Shown: piece after piece, positions 1-6,170 of the stretch | Position numbering within the stretch: position 1 is the first letter of the stretch | Layout of the letters: every line of letters starts with the position of its first letter | Source: an uncultured Clostridia bacterium | GTDB taxonomy: Bacteria > Bacillota > Clostridia > Christensenellales > Aristaeellaceae | Direction of reading: 5' to 3' | DNA: 12,854 nt | Assembly: GCA_934647305.1 (NCBI GenBank) | Contig: CAKUFI010000071.1 | Coordinates: forward strand, 1 to 12,854 | Position numbers and translations under genes: made by a program | The notes under the pieces: generated by a model | What the model was told of the DNA's origin: nothing | Seen by the model: only the letters and a program-made list of their open reading frames with translations | Database searches by the model: none

Positions 1-91
1 AGCAAGGCCGTGTAATTCGCCGCTATTCTGCGACAGGGGCTTTTTTATTTGTCTGTTCGCGGGGGAACGGTCCAATTGGTTTATAGAAGCA
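1..91. other. Left edge without a recognised gene
   Basis: No convincing coding frame or RNA gene is visible. A T-run at 41-46 follows a short GC-rich stretch and could be the tail of a plus-strand terminator for a gene beyond the left edge. The matching left arm is not in the window, so this cannot be confirmed. Confidence 0.3.
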
Positions 92-170
92 GAATTCGGG
101 AACTCCAATCTATGGTTCCCGAATTCGTCGATAGAATGCGCGGCAGCAGGTGGGGCCGGGCACTGCCCGG
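92..170 (-). repeat. H2-linker-H1 hairpin repeat unit, minus orientation
   Basis: Read on the minus strand, this is H1 (156-170, CCGGGC-AGT-GCCCGG), a 29-nt linker (127-155) containing TGCTGCCG and ending in ATCGAC, then H2. H2 has perfect 12-bp arms (92-103 and 115-126, GAATTCGGGAAC with GTTCCCGAATTC) around the 11-nt loop CATAGATTGGA. The same unit occurs in 2693-3066 and 7317-7506 on the plus strand. It lies beyond the 3' end of the minus-strand VOC gene, after a two-box element and an H5 hairpin. Confidence 0.9.
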
Positions 171-229
171 CGGTTTTCAGGAGAGCTCGGATGTGCCATA
201 TCGCTTCGTCCCGTTTCCTAACCGCGCCG

Positions 230-291
230 CATTCGGGGAGCTACATTTCTTCCTCTTATCATTGATTGCGTGGATCAAAGTGCTTTCCGGG
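230..291 (-). repeat. Two-box repeat element, copy 1
   Basis: Two conserved boxes, CATTCGGGGA (230-239) and GGATCAAAGTGCTTTCCGGG (272-291), flank 32 nt of unrelated sequence. The same pair recurs at 3300-3359 and 7913-7972 with 30-nt interiors. All three lie 3' of minus-strand genes. I do not recognise the element. Confidence 0.8.
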
Positions 292-297
292 TGGGGT

Positions 298-334
298 CTG
301 GGGAGGCGCCTTTCTCAGAAAGGCGCCTCCCCAG
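298..334 (-). repeat. H5 palindromic hairpin downstream of the VOC gene
   Basis: Perfect 18-bp inverted repeat (298-315 with 317-334; left arm CTGGGGAGGCGCCTTTCT) around a single base, starting 9 nt after the VOC stop codon on the minus strand. It is strong enough to act as a terminator or 3'-end stabiliser, but the sequence beyond it is C/A-rich with no U-tract. The same TTTCT-N-AGAAA core recurs at 3365-3400 and 12597-12624. Confidence 0.85.
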
Positions 335-343
335 CGTACCCCC

Positions 344-733
344 TCAATACCTGTTCACGTAGTCGAAGAACTCGATGCGCTCGCCGTCCGGGCCGCAGAA
401 GAAGATATTGCGCACGCCGTCCATGAGGGTGGGGCAGTCGACGACGCCGTCGGTGAGGAAGGTGACGCCCTTGGCCTTGAGGTCGTTGACCAGCTCGTCG
501 ATGTGCTGCACCTCGAGGGCGAAGTGGTCGATCTGGCCGGGCACGCGCTCGTCGTGGGTCGCGCTGTGGATGAGCTCGAGGGGGCAGGAGCCGTTTTCAA
601 GGAAGCACAGCTCGGTCGTGCCCAGCATCTGGCGGCCGGTGACCTTGAAGCCCAGCAGCTCGGTATAGAATTTGACGGAAACGTCCATGTCGCGCACGCG
701 GATGCCGATGTGCGCCAGTCCCTTAACCTGCAT
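344..733 (-). CDS. VOC-superfamily (glyoxalase I-like) metalloprotein
   Basis: A 129-residue single-domain vicinal-oxygen-chelate protein, probably cytosolic. It has the two beta-alpha-beta-beta-beta repeats expected of glyoxalase I and methylmalonyl-CoA epimerase relatives. The four expected metal ligands are visible: His8 (HIGIRV), Glu53 (LELIHS), His70 (IDHFAL) and Glu121 (GERIEFFD). Length is typical of a one-domain family member that dimerises. The substrate cannot be read from sequence; lactoylglutathione lyase, an epimerase or a resistance protein are all possible. The ATG at 731-733 has an AAGGAGG site at 743-749, nine bases upstream. It is a single-gene unit divergent from the pantothenate operon, with a promoter at 768-796 and an H5 palindrome just past its stop. 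Confidence 0.9.
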   Translation of the reverse strand: MQVKGLAHIGIRVRDMDVSVKFYTELLGFKVTGRQMLGTTELCFLENGSCPLELIHSATHDERVPGQIDHFALEVQHIDELVNDLKAKGVTFLTDGVVDCPTLMDGVRNIFFCGPDGERIEFFDYVNRY

Positions 734-742
734 AAGTCATAT

Positions 743-749
743 CCTCCTT
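743..749 (-). promoter_or_regulatory. Ribosome binding site of the VOC gene
   Basis: AAGGAGG on the minus strand, 9 nt before the ATG at 733. An out-of-frame ATG lies inside the spacer, but spacing and the metal-ligand alignment favour the ATG at 733. Confidence 0.85.
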
Positions 750-767
750 CGATTTGGTACCACACAA

Positions 768-796
768 AGTATACCATATTTTTCGCCTGGGCGCAA
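768..796 (-). promoter_or_regulatory. Sigma-A type promoter for the VOC gene
   Basis: On the minus strand, -35 TTGCGC (791-796), a 17-nt spacer, then -10 TATACT (768-773) preceded by TGG, which gives an extended -10. Back to back with the panT promoter; the two -35 boxes are 17 nt apart. Confidence 0.7.
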
Positions 797-813
797 TAAT
801 TTACACAAGTCAA

Positions 814-842
814 TTGAAAAACCGGCGCGTAAAGGTTATAAT
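814..842 (+). promoter_or_regulatory. Sigma-A type promoter for the panT-coaX-cupin operon
   Basis: -35 TTGAAA (814-819), a 17-nt spacer and a consensus -10 TATAAT (837-842). Transcription would start near 849. Confidence 0.8.
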
Positions 843-848
843 ACCGTA

Positions 849-938
849 TGTCGGTATCCGCGAGGAACCGAACAGGTACCCCGTCGCGCCCCTGTTTCGT
901 CAGGTATCCTTAAAAGAACTTGAACGGAGGAAAACACA
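849..938 (+). other. Approximately 90-nt 5' leader of the panT operon
   Basis: From the predicted start site to the panT ATG. A modest hairpin can form between 869-876 (CGAACAGG) and 891-899 (CCTGTTTCG, one bulged T). I recognise no named riboswitch or pan-type RNA motif. The ribosome binding site GGAGG is at 926-930. Confidence 0.35.
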
Positions 939-1523
939 ATGAAGAACAATACCCGTCAACTGTCCCTGACCGCGCTGTTCGTGGCGCTGGTGTTTCTGCT
1001 GGGCCTGACCCCGCTGGGCCTGATCCCGCTGGGGTTCATCAACGTCACGATACTGTGCCTGCCCGTGATCGTGGGCACGATTCTGCTGGGGCTGAAGACC
1101 GGCCTGCTGCTGGGCTTTTTCTTCGGTACGGCCAGCCTGATGAGCGTGCTGGGCCTGTCGATGACCGCCCCGTCCACGCTGGCGCTGACGCTTTTCACCG
1201 CGAACGCGCCCATGTGCGTCGCCATGTGCTATGTGCCCAGGCTGCTTGTGCCGGTCGCGGCGCACTGCGTCTATCGCCTGATGTCGAGGGGCGAGGAGAA
1301 GTGCGTGCGCGCGCTGCCCTTTGCGGCGGCGGCAGGCTCGCTGACCAACACGATCTTCTATCTGGGCATGATGTGGCTCTTTTACACGCTGTGCGGCCTG
1401 GACGCGGGCAAGATCCTGGCGCTCATACTGGGCACGGGTGCGCTGGGCGGCGGCAGCGAGGCGGTCGTGGCGGCGCTGCTGGTGACCCCGATCGTCGCCG
1501 CGCTGTGGAAGGTCAGAAAATAA
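939..1523 (+). CDS. panT: ECF transporter S component, probable pantothenate transporter PanT
   Basis: A 194-residue hydrophobic membrane protein with about six predicted helices (roughly residues 8-25, 34-50, 53-72, 96-114, 126-150 and 156-188). In ECF transporters the S component binds the vitamin and docks on a shared EcfT/EcfA/EcfA' energising module, which is not encoded here. The N-terminal pattern PLGLIPLGFINVTI followed by LPVIVGTILLG matches what I know of PanT-like S components, as does SLTNT near residue 134. The strongest functional hint is the next gene, coaX, 31 nt downstream, whose enzyme phosphorylates pantothenate. The ATG has GGAGG 8 nt upstream. Another vitamin substrate cannot be excluded from sequence alone. 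Confidence 0.82.
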   Translation: MKNNTRQLSLTALFVALVFLLGLTPLGLIPLGFINVTILCLPVIVGTILLGLKTGLLLGFFFGTASLMSVLGLSMTAPSTLALTLFTANAPMCVAMCYVPRLLVPVAAHCVYRLMSRGEEKCVRALPFAAAAGSLTNTIFYLGMMWLFYTLCGLDAGKILALILGTGALGGGSEAVVAALLVTPIVAALWKVRK

Positions 1524-1554
1524 CAGAGCAAGCTGACATAGGAGAGATACCCGA

Positions 1555-2322
1555 ATGATACTGACGCTGGACGTAGGCAATACCAACATCAAGACCGCAC
1601 TGTTCGACGGCGAGGAGATGAAGCGCTACTGGCGCGTCTCCACCAACCGCGCCACCACCTCCGACGAGTACGGCATCATCATGAGCAACCTGTTCGCGCA
1701 CGCCGGACTGGACACGGACTGCGTGGACGGCATCATCATGTCCTCGGTCGTGCCCAGCATCAACTTCACGCTGGAGCACATGTGCAAGAACTACTTCGGC
1801 CGCGAGCCGATGCTGGTGGCGCCCGGCGTGAAGACCGGCATCAACATCAAGTACGACAACCCGCGCGAGCTGGGCAGCGACCGCATCGCCAACGCCGTGG
1901 GCGCCTACACGCTCTACGGCGGCCCCTGCATCTTCATCGACTTTGGCACGGCCACCTCGTTCGGCGTGATGTCGGAAAAGGGCGAATTCCTGGGCGGCGC
2001 GATCTGCCCGGGGCTCAAGCTGGCGGCCGAGGCGCTGGTTGAAAAGGCGGCCAAGCTCCCCCGCTTCGAGCTGGTCAAGCCCGAGCGCGTCATCGGCCGC
2101 AACACCATCTCGAACCTTCAGTCAGGCATCGTCTTCGGCTATGTGGGCCAGGTCAACTACCTGGTGCGCAAGATGAAGGAGGAGCTGGGCGCGCCGGACG
2201 CGAAGGTCATCGCCACCGGCGGCCTGGCGCTGCTCATCGCCGACGAATCCAGGCAGATCGACATACTCGACGGCCTGCTGACCCTCAAGGGTCTCAGGAT
2301 TATCTACGAGCGCAACATTTAG
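1555..2322 (+). CDS. coaX: Type III pantothenate kinase
   Basis: A 255-residue cytosolic kinase for the first step of CoA synthesis, ATP plus pantothenate to 4'-phosphopantothenate. It shows the ASKHA-fold signatures of the CoaX family: DVGNTN (6-11, phosphate loop with Asp6), PRELGSDR (103-110, with Asp109), IDFGTATSF (128-136, with Asp129), GGAICPG (147-153) and ATGG (220-223). Length is normal for the family. Type III enzymes are known to need a monovalent cation and to resist CoA feedback; that is family knowledge, not seen here. The ATG at 1555 has AGGAG at 1540-1544. It sits between the PanT-like gene (31-nt gap) and the cupin (25-nt gap) in one operon. Confidence 0.95.
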   Translation: MILTLDVGNTNIKTALFDGEEMKRYWRVSTNRATTSDEYGIIMSNLFAHAGLDTDCVDGIIMSSVVPSINFTLEHMCKNYFGREPMLVAPGVKTGINIKYDNPRELGSDRIANAVGAYTLYGGPCIFIDFGTATSFGVMSEKGEFLGGAICPGLKLAAEALVEKAAKLPRFELVKPERVIGRNTISNLQSGIVFGYVGQVNYLVRKMKEELGAPDAKVIATGGLALLIADESRQIDILDGLLTLKGLRIIYERNI

Positions 2323-2347
2323 TCACCAATCGAAGGAGGAAACAGTC

Positions 2348-2692
2348 ATGGTCAATTTCAAGGCAAATCATCCCCAGGAAGTCCGTCACGAAATGCGCGG
2401 CGGCAAGGGCGACGTGACCATCACCAAGGTGGTCTCCGAGGGGCTGTGCCCCAACGCGCGCATGTTCGCCACCATCACCCTGCCGGTCGGCGCGTCCATC
2501 GGCTACCACGTCCACGAGCACGAGACCGAGCTGTTCTGCTTCGTCTCCGGCGAGGGCAAGGTCAACGACGACGGCCGCGAAGTCGCCGTCAAGGCGGGCG
2601 ACTCCATGCAGACCACCTCCGGCCACGGCCACGCCGTCGAAAACACCGGCAATGAGCCGCTCGTGCTGGTCGCCTGCATCGTAAAGGACTAG
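2348..2692 (+). CDS. Small single-domain cupin protein
   Basis: A 114-residue cytosolic protein with one cupin domain. Cupin motif 1 matches exactly: Gly48, His54-x-His56, Glu61 and Gly68. Motif 2 is present as Gly84, Gly92, His95 and Asn99, with Thr90 in place of the usual proline. His54, His56, Glu61 and His95 are therefore available to bind a metal. It may be an enzyme (oxygenase or isomerase-like) or a binding protein; no substrate can be read. It is the last gene of the panT-coaX operon, with AAGGAGGA at 2333-2340 seven bases before its ATG. The pantothenate connection is only by position. Its TAG stop (2690-2692) directly abuts the first hairpin of the repeat block. Confidence 0.9.
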   Translation: MVNFKANHPQEVRHEMRGGKGDVTITKVVSEGLCPNARMFATITLPVGASIGYHVHEHETELFCFVSGEGKVNDDGREVAVKAGDSMQTTSGHGHAVENTGNEPLVLVACIVKD

Positions 2693-2799
2693 GTCGGCAG
2701 TGCCGACACCCACATGCTGCCGCCGATTCAGGCGACGAATTCGGGAAGCATAAATTGGACTTCCCGAATTCTGCGGTTTTCCGGGATGACCCGGAAAAC
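2693..2799 (+). repeat. H1-linker-H2-TGCG-H3 hairpin unit, abutting the cupin stop codon
   Basis: H1 is 2693-2707 (GTCGGC-AGT-GCCGAC). A 29-nt linker follows (2708-2736). H2 has perfect 12-bp arms (2737-2748, 2760-2771; GAATTCGGGAAG) and the 11-nt loop CATAAATTGGA. TGCG (2772-2775) leads to H3 with 10-bp arms (2776-2785 GTTTTCCGGG, 2790-2799) and loop ATGA. H1 begins at the base right after the cupin TAG. Confidence 0.92.
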
Positions 2800-2802
2800 T
2801 CA

Positions 2803-2877
2803 TGTCGGCGTTGCCGGTCGGCAGGGCCGACTGCCATTTGCTGCCGCGCATCCTATCGACGACCGGGCAGTGCCCGG
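2803..2877 (+). repeat. Partial unit: H1, linker, H1 (no H2)
   Basis: After a GTCGGC-GTT-GCCG remnant (2804-2816) comes H1 (2817-2831, GTCGGC-AGG-GCCGAC). A 31-nt linker ending ATCGACGA leads straight into another H1 (2863-2877, CCGGGC-AGT-GCCCGG) where an H2 would be expected. This looks like a module junction, with one unit joined into the next. Confidence 0.8.
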
Positions 2878-2969
2878 TTCCATCTGCTGCCGCCGATTCA
2901 GGCGACGAATTCGGGAAGCATAAATTGGACTTCCCGAATTCTGCGAATCCGCAAGCTTCCTTGCGGATT
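2863..2969 (+). repeat. H1-linker-H2-TGCG-H3 hairpin unit
   Basis: H1 2863-2877, linker 2878-2906 (29 nt), H2 arms 2907-2918 and 2930-2941, TGCG 2942-2945, H3 arms 2946-2955 (AATCCGCAAG) and 2960-2969 with loop CTTC. H2 is identical to the copy at 2737-2771, while H3 has entirely different arms that still pair fully. Confidence 0.92.
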
Positions 2970-2986
2970 ATCGGTCGGCTTTGCCG

Positions 2987-3066
2987 GTCGGCAGGGCCGA
3001 CTGCCATTTGCTGCCGCCGGTTTGATCGACGACTGTCGGCCGCCATAGATTAAAGCGGCCGAAGTC
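2987..3066 (+). repeat. H1-linker-H2 hairpin unit with a diverged H2 stem
   Basis: H1 2987-3001 (GTCGGC-AGG-GCCGAC), linker 3002-3030 (29 nt, TGCTGCCGCCG inside, ATCGAC at its end), then H2 with left arm 3031-3043, loop CATAGATTAAA (3044-3054) and right arm GCGGCCGAAGTC (3055-3066). The left arm carries one extra base. No H3 follows; a TATACT-like site comes next. Confidence 0.88.
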
Positions 3067-3076
3067 TGCCCCCGAG

Positions 3077-3085
3077 TGGTATACT
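3077..3085 (+). promoter_or_regulatory. Possible extended -10 promoter at the end of the repeat block
   Basis: TGG followed by TATACT (3080-3085) fits an extended -10. The region 17 nt upstream (3057-3062) is GGCCGA, part of the H2 right arm, and is a poor -35. It would transcribe the structured segment at 3092-3175. Weak evidence. Confidence 0.3.
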
Positions 3086-3091
3086 GATGGG

Positions 3092-3175
3092 TGTTGCCTG
3101 CATTTGTCGAAAGAGACACAGCGAACAAACTGAATATGCAGCAGCCCGGCCTCCTGCAATGGGAAGCCGGGTTGC
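3092..3175 (+). other. Structured non-coding segment, possible small RNA
   Basis: Two nested or adjacent helices are possible: CTGCAT with ATGCAG, enclosing TGTC with GACA, and a stronger 10-bp stem, GCAGCCCGGC (3141-3150) with GCCGGGTTGC (3166-3175, one G-T pair). No U-tract follows on either strand. A 66-codon frame starting at 3087 has no ribosome binding site and no recognisable domain. I recognise no RNA family. Confidence 0.3.
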
Positions 3176-3202
3176 TCTATTCACTTTACATCAGCAGCCC
3201 CG

Positions 3203-3212
3203 CATTCGGGGA
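3203..3212 (-). repeat. Lone CATTCGGGGA box
   Basis: A fourth copy of the left box of the two-box element, here without the GGATCAAAG box at the usual distance. It lies 97 nt from the complete copy at 3300-3359. Confidence 0.6.
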
Positions 3213-3299
3213 ATTGCGTCTTTGTACGTTATCGCATTGACGAATTACACTGCGTTTTGCATGTTGGCAGCAAGTCGAGCCGCATAGCGTCCCACGCTT

Positions 3300-3359
3300 C
3301 ATTCGGGGAACAGCACTTCTGTCAGTACTTTCTCCCCGCGGATCAAAGTGCTTTCCGGG
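3300..3359 (-). repeat. Two-box repeat element, copy 2
   Basis: CATTCGGGGA (3300-3309) and GGATCAAAGTGCTTTCCGGG (3340-3359) separated by 30 nt. The right box is identical to copy 1, while the interior is unrelated. In this copy TCCCCG and CGGGGA at the ends of the interval can pair (6 bp). Confidence 0.85.
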
Positions 3360-3364
3360 AGAGC

Positions 3365-3400
3365 TCGAGAGGGGCCTTTCTCAGAAAGGCCGCCTCTCGA
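3365..3400 (-). repeat. H5 palindromic hairpin downstream of the secreted protein gene
   Basis: Arms 3365-3381 and 3383-3400 pair over 17 bp with one bulge around a single base; the core is GGCCTTTCT-C-AGAAAGGCC. An outer helix GGGAGA (3357-3362) with TCTCCC (3405-3410) can extend it. It lies 19 nt past the stop of the minus-strand gene at 3420. No U-tract follows. Confidence 0.85.
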
Positions 3401-3419
3401 ACGTTCTCCCAGCCCGGGG

Positions 3420-4244
3420 TCAGTCCGCGAAGAGCAGACCGTCGAACACGTCGGAGCCGGACATGGTCTGGCCGTTGACGACCAGGTCGACGCCATACTC
3501 GCCGCTCGCGGCCAGCCAGCCGCCGTTATCGCCATCCTTGTCGGTGACGTAGATCCACTGCTTGTCGTCGGAGCCGCTGAGGATGACGGTATCGCCCGCC
3601 TTCACGGTCAGCGCGACCGAGTCGCCGCCCTGCTGGGCGTACAGGGGGATGTCCACCTTGGCCTTCACGACCAGGCCCATCGCGTAGAACGGGCGGGGCA
3701 GGTTGACGACGTGGCGAGTGCCGCCCTCCATGATGTTGTTCGCAATCATGTAATCCGCGTCGTGGTACCAGGTATACAGCACGGTGCCGCGCACGCTGCC
3801 GGTGATGATTCCGCGATTGACGACCATGTCGTTGGGATTGGCCAGGATCGAGCCCGCGTCCTGCAGCTTGCCGTTGTCGTCCAGGTAGATGAAGTGGGTC
3901 TCAGGGTCGTCGCTGGGGCCGTAGTCGAACACCAGCAGGTAGGTGTTGAACTGCACCTTGAGCAGGTACACCTTCTCGTCCATATACCAGCCCTCGATCT
4001 TGAGCTCCTGATCGCCCACGGTCAGCTTGACATAGGTCTCGGTCGCGCCGGTGTCGTCGTTGTGCACCTCGTAGGTAATCTGCTCGGCCTTGCCGTCGCC
4101 GTTCAGGTCGCAGGAGGCGCCGCTCTCGACGGGCGTAACCTTGCCCTCCTCAGGCTCCACAATCGGGCTGGTTTCGGCCTGCGCCAAGCCGAAGGACAGC
4201 GCCATCACGAGCGCGAGTATCAGTGAAACAATCGTCTTCTTCAT
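3420..4244 (-). CDS. Secreted protein with a C-terminal SH3-like domain
   Basis: A 274-residue protein I do not recognise as a named family. Residues 1-23 form a clear Sec signal peptide: KK, a hydrophobic core, then a cleavage-type AQA before Glu24. There is no lipobox cysteine, so it is likely released or loosely wall-associated. Near residue 47 is DLNGDGKAE, a calcium-loop-like motif seen in FG-GAP/VCBS-type repeats. The last third (about 200-255) has the pattern of a bacterial SH3 domain, with IPLYAQQGG, VKAGDTVILSG, WIYVT and GGWLAASGEYG. It may bind cell-wall peptides, which is inferred. An upstream in-frame TTG at 4253 is too close to the ribosome binding site, so the ATG at 4244 is chosen. 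No clear promoter was seen upstream. Confidence 0.8.
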   Translation of the reverse strand: MKKTIVSLILALVMALSFGLAQAETSPIVEPEEGKVTPVESGASCDLNGDGKAEQITYEVHNDDTGATETYVKLTVGDQELKIEGWYMDEKVYLLKVQFNTYLLVFDYGPSDDPETHFIYLDDNGKLQDAGSILANPNDMVVNRGIITGSVRGTVLYTWYHDADYMIANNIMEGGTRHVVNLPRPFYAMGLVVKAKVDIPLYAQQGGDSVALTVKAGDTVILSGSDDKQWIYVTDKDGDNGGWLAASGEYGVDLVVNGQTMSGSDVFDGLLFAD

Positions 4245-4254
4245 GTCAGTCAAA

Positions 4255-4260
4255 CCTCCT
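4255..4260 (-). promoter_or_regulatory. Ribosome binding site deciding the start at 4244
   Basis: AGGAGG on the minus strand. It lies 10 nt from the ATG at 4244 and only 1 nt from the TTG at 4253, which rules out the TTG. Confidence 0.88.
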
Positions 4261-4334
4261 CATCTGTTTTCGAAAGGTTAGACGAGGCGTTTTTCCGGGA
4301 AGTTGCAGGATCTGGCAGCATTTCGCCGCTTTTT

Positions 4335-4393
4335 CGCAAAAAATGCAATGAAAGGAACCGACGTCCTCCACAGTGTTTCGTGGAAGTCGTCGG
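4335..4393 (-). terminator. Probable intrinsic terminator of the ligase operon
   Basis: On the minus strand a 14-nt stem (4380-4393 with 4358-4371, CCGACG at its base, one mismatch and one G-T pair) closes an 8-nt loop. A T-rich stretch follows, including six T at about 4338-4343. It begins 31 nt after the ligase stop codon. The T-run sits some distance from the stem, so termination is likely rather than certain. Confidence 0.6.
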
Positions 4394-4424
4394 CTCCGGC
4401 TGTTTCAGTTTAAGCTCCGCCCGC

Positions 4425-6170
4425 TCATGCCGGGGCGGTCTCCTCGCCGCCCTGGGGCTGCGCGGCCTGACGTTTGGCCTCTTCCTCGGCCTCGAGCACC
4501 TTGTAGGCCACCTTGCCGACCAGCGTCTTGGGCAGCTCCTGCCTGAATTCGATCTCGTAGGGCATGGCGTACTTGGCGACGTTCTTCTTCAGGTAGTCGA
4601 ACAGTATGCGCCGGGTCTCGTCGTTCTCGGGCACGCCCTTCTGCAGCACGACGAAGGCCTTGATCTTCTGCATCCGGTAGGGATCGGGCACGCCGATGAC
4701 GCAGCTCAGGTGCACCAGCTCATGGCTGTCGATGATGTTCTCCAGCTGGCTGGGATAGATATTGTAGCCCGAGCTGATAATCATGCGCTTGATGCGCTGA
4801 CGGTAGTAGACGAAGCCGTCCTTGTCCATCACGCCCAAATCGCCCGTGTGCAGCCAGATGTTGCCGTCGGGATGGCGGCGCAGCGTGTCGGCGGTCTCCT
4901 CGGGGTGGTTGACGTAGCGCAGCATGACCGACGGGCCGCGCAGGCAGATCTCGCCCTCCTCGCCATAGGGAACCTCTTCCTCGGTGCCCACCTTGACGAT
5001 GGCGTAGTAGGTGTCCGGGAAGGGCAGGCCGATCGAGCCCTCGCGCTCGGTGTTGTAGGGGGTCAGGCAGCTGGCCGTGACGCACTCGGTGGTGCCGTAG
5101 CCCTCGCGGATGCGCACGGAGGCGTTGTGCTCCTTCAGGAAGGCGTCAAAGCGCTTCTTGAGGTCGATGGACAGCGAGTCGCCGCCCGAGAACACGCCCT
5201 TGAGGCAGGACAGATCCACGCCGTCCAAGTCGGGACAGCGCAGTATGCCCTCGTAGAGCGTGGGCACGCCCGCGATGTAGTTGGGCTTCTGCTCCTTGAG
5301 CAGGTGAGCGTAGCTCTGCACGTTGAACCGGGGCACCAGGATGCAGCGGCAGCCGTGCGTCAGCATCGTGTGAATGCACACGCCCAGGCCGAAGCCGTGG
5401 AACATGGGCATGACCGCCAGCATCGACTGGCCGGGCGCGATGCTGTGGCTCATGGCGCCGGTCTGAAGCGCCAGGGCGTTGAAGTTCAGGTTGGACAGCT
5501 CGATGCCCTTGGTGGTGCCGGTCGTGCCGCCCGAATAGAGGATGGCGGCCGGGTCGTCCTTTTTGCGGGCGACCTCATACTCGCCGGTGTAGGCGCGCGC
5601 GCCGTCCAGGAAAGAACGCCAGGTCACAAGGTCTGTGCGCGCCGGGTCGGGCCTCGGGTTCTTGCGGCCCTCGGTCAGCGCGTAGCCGATGTGCTTGAGC
5701 AGAGGCAGCGCGTCCATCACCCGGGCGATCACCAGCTTTTCAAGCGGCGTCTTGCCCCGGATGGCCTCGAACTTGTCCAGGAACTGGTCGAGCGTCACGC
5801 AGAACCGGCTCTCGGACTCCTTCAGGAAGAAGGCGATTTCGCCCTCGCTGGACAGCGGGTGAATCATGTTGGGCACCGCGCCGATCAGGTTAAGCGCGTA
5901 GAAGCAGCACACCGCCTGCGGCACGTTGGGCAGGCACAGCGTCACCCGGTCGCCCTCGCGCACGCCCAGCGCCTTAAAGCCCCTCGCGCACAGGCGAATG
6001 TCCTCCATCATCTCGGCGTAGCTGGTCTTCGCTCCCATAAAGGTATAGGCGGTCAGCTCGGGGTACTTCTTCGTCGCCTCAGCCACCAGGCCGACCATCG
6101 TCGTGTCCGGGTACTGCAAATGCTCCGGCACGCCGCAGTAAAACTTCAGCCAGGGCGCTTTTTCATTCAT
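4425..6170 (-). CDS. AMP-forming acyl-CoA ligase (ANL superfamily)
   Basis: A 581-residue enzyme that would activate a carboxylic acid with ATP to an acyl-adenylate and transfer it to CoA. ANL motifs appear in order: the phosphate loop YSGGTTGTTKG (212-222), YGTTE (358-362), HTGDLG (441-446), RIKRMIISSGYNIYP hinge region (459-473) and LPKTLVGK near the C-terminus with the expected catalytic Lys553. Length fits long- or medium-chain fatty-acyl-CoA ligases; the exact acid is not readable. A Gln/Ala/Glu-rich tail (about 562-581) follows the domain. A longer frame reaches 6218, but the ATG at 6170 has AAGGAGG nine bases upstream and begins with a typical ligase N-terminus. It overlaps the upstream gene by 8 nt, so translation is probably coupled. 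Confidence 0.92.
   Translation of the reverse strand: MNEKAPWLKFYCGVPEHLQYPDTTMVGLVAEATKKYPELTAYTFMGAKTSYAEMMEDIRLCARGFKALGVREGDRVTLCLPNVPQAVCCFYALNLIGAVPNMIHPLSSEGEIAFFLKESESRFCVTLDQFLDKFEAIRGKTPLEKLVIARVMDALPLLKHIGYALTEGRKNPRPDPARTDLVTWRSFLDGARAYTGEYEVARKKDDPAAILYSGGTTGTTKGIELSNLNFNALALQTGAMSHSIAPGQSMLAVMPMFHGFGLGVCIHTMLTHGCRCILVPRFNVQSYAHLLKEQKPNYIAGVPTLYEGILRCPDLDGVDLSCLKGVFSGGDSLSIDLKKRFDAFLKEHNASVRIREGYGTTECVTASCLTPYNTEREGSIGLPFPDTYYAIVKVGTEEEVPYGEEGEICLRGPSVMLRYVNHPEETADTLRRHPDGNIWLHTGDLGVMDKDGFVYYRQRIKRMIISSGYNIYPSQLENIIDSHELVHLSCVIGVPDPYRMQKIKAFVVLQKGVPENDETRRILFDYLKKNVAKYAMPYEIEFRQELPKTLVGKVAYKVLEAEEEAKRQAAQPQGGEETAPA

Noticed and set aside
298..334. Classical intrinsic terminator for the VOC gene
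   Set aside because: The stem is very strong but no run of T follows on the minus strand, and the same core recurs upstream of a promoter at 12597, so it is listed as a repeat hairpin.
849..938. Riboswitch in the panT leader
   Set aside because: Only a weak hairpin with a bulge is visible and no known aptamer consensus was recognised.
4245..4253. TTG start at 4253 for the secreted protein
   Set aside because: Only one base separates it from AGGAGG; the ATG at 4244 has normal spacing and gives a standard signal peptide.
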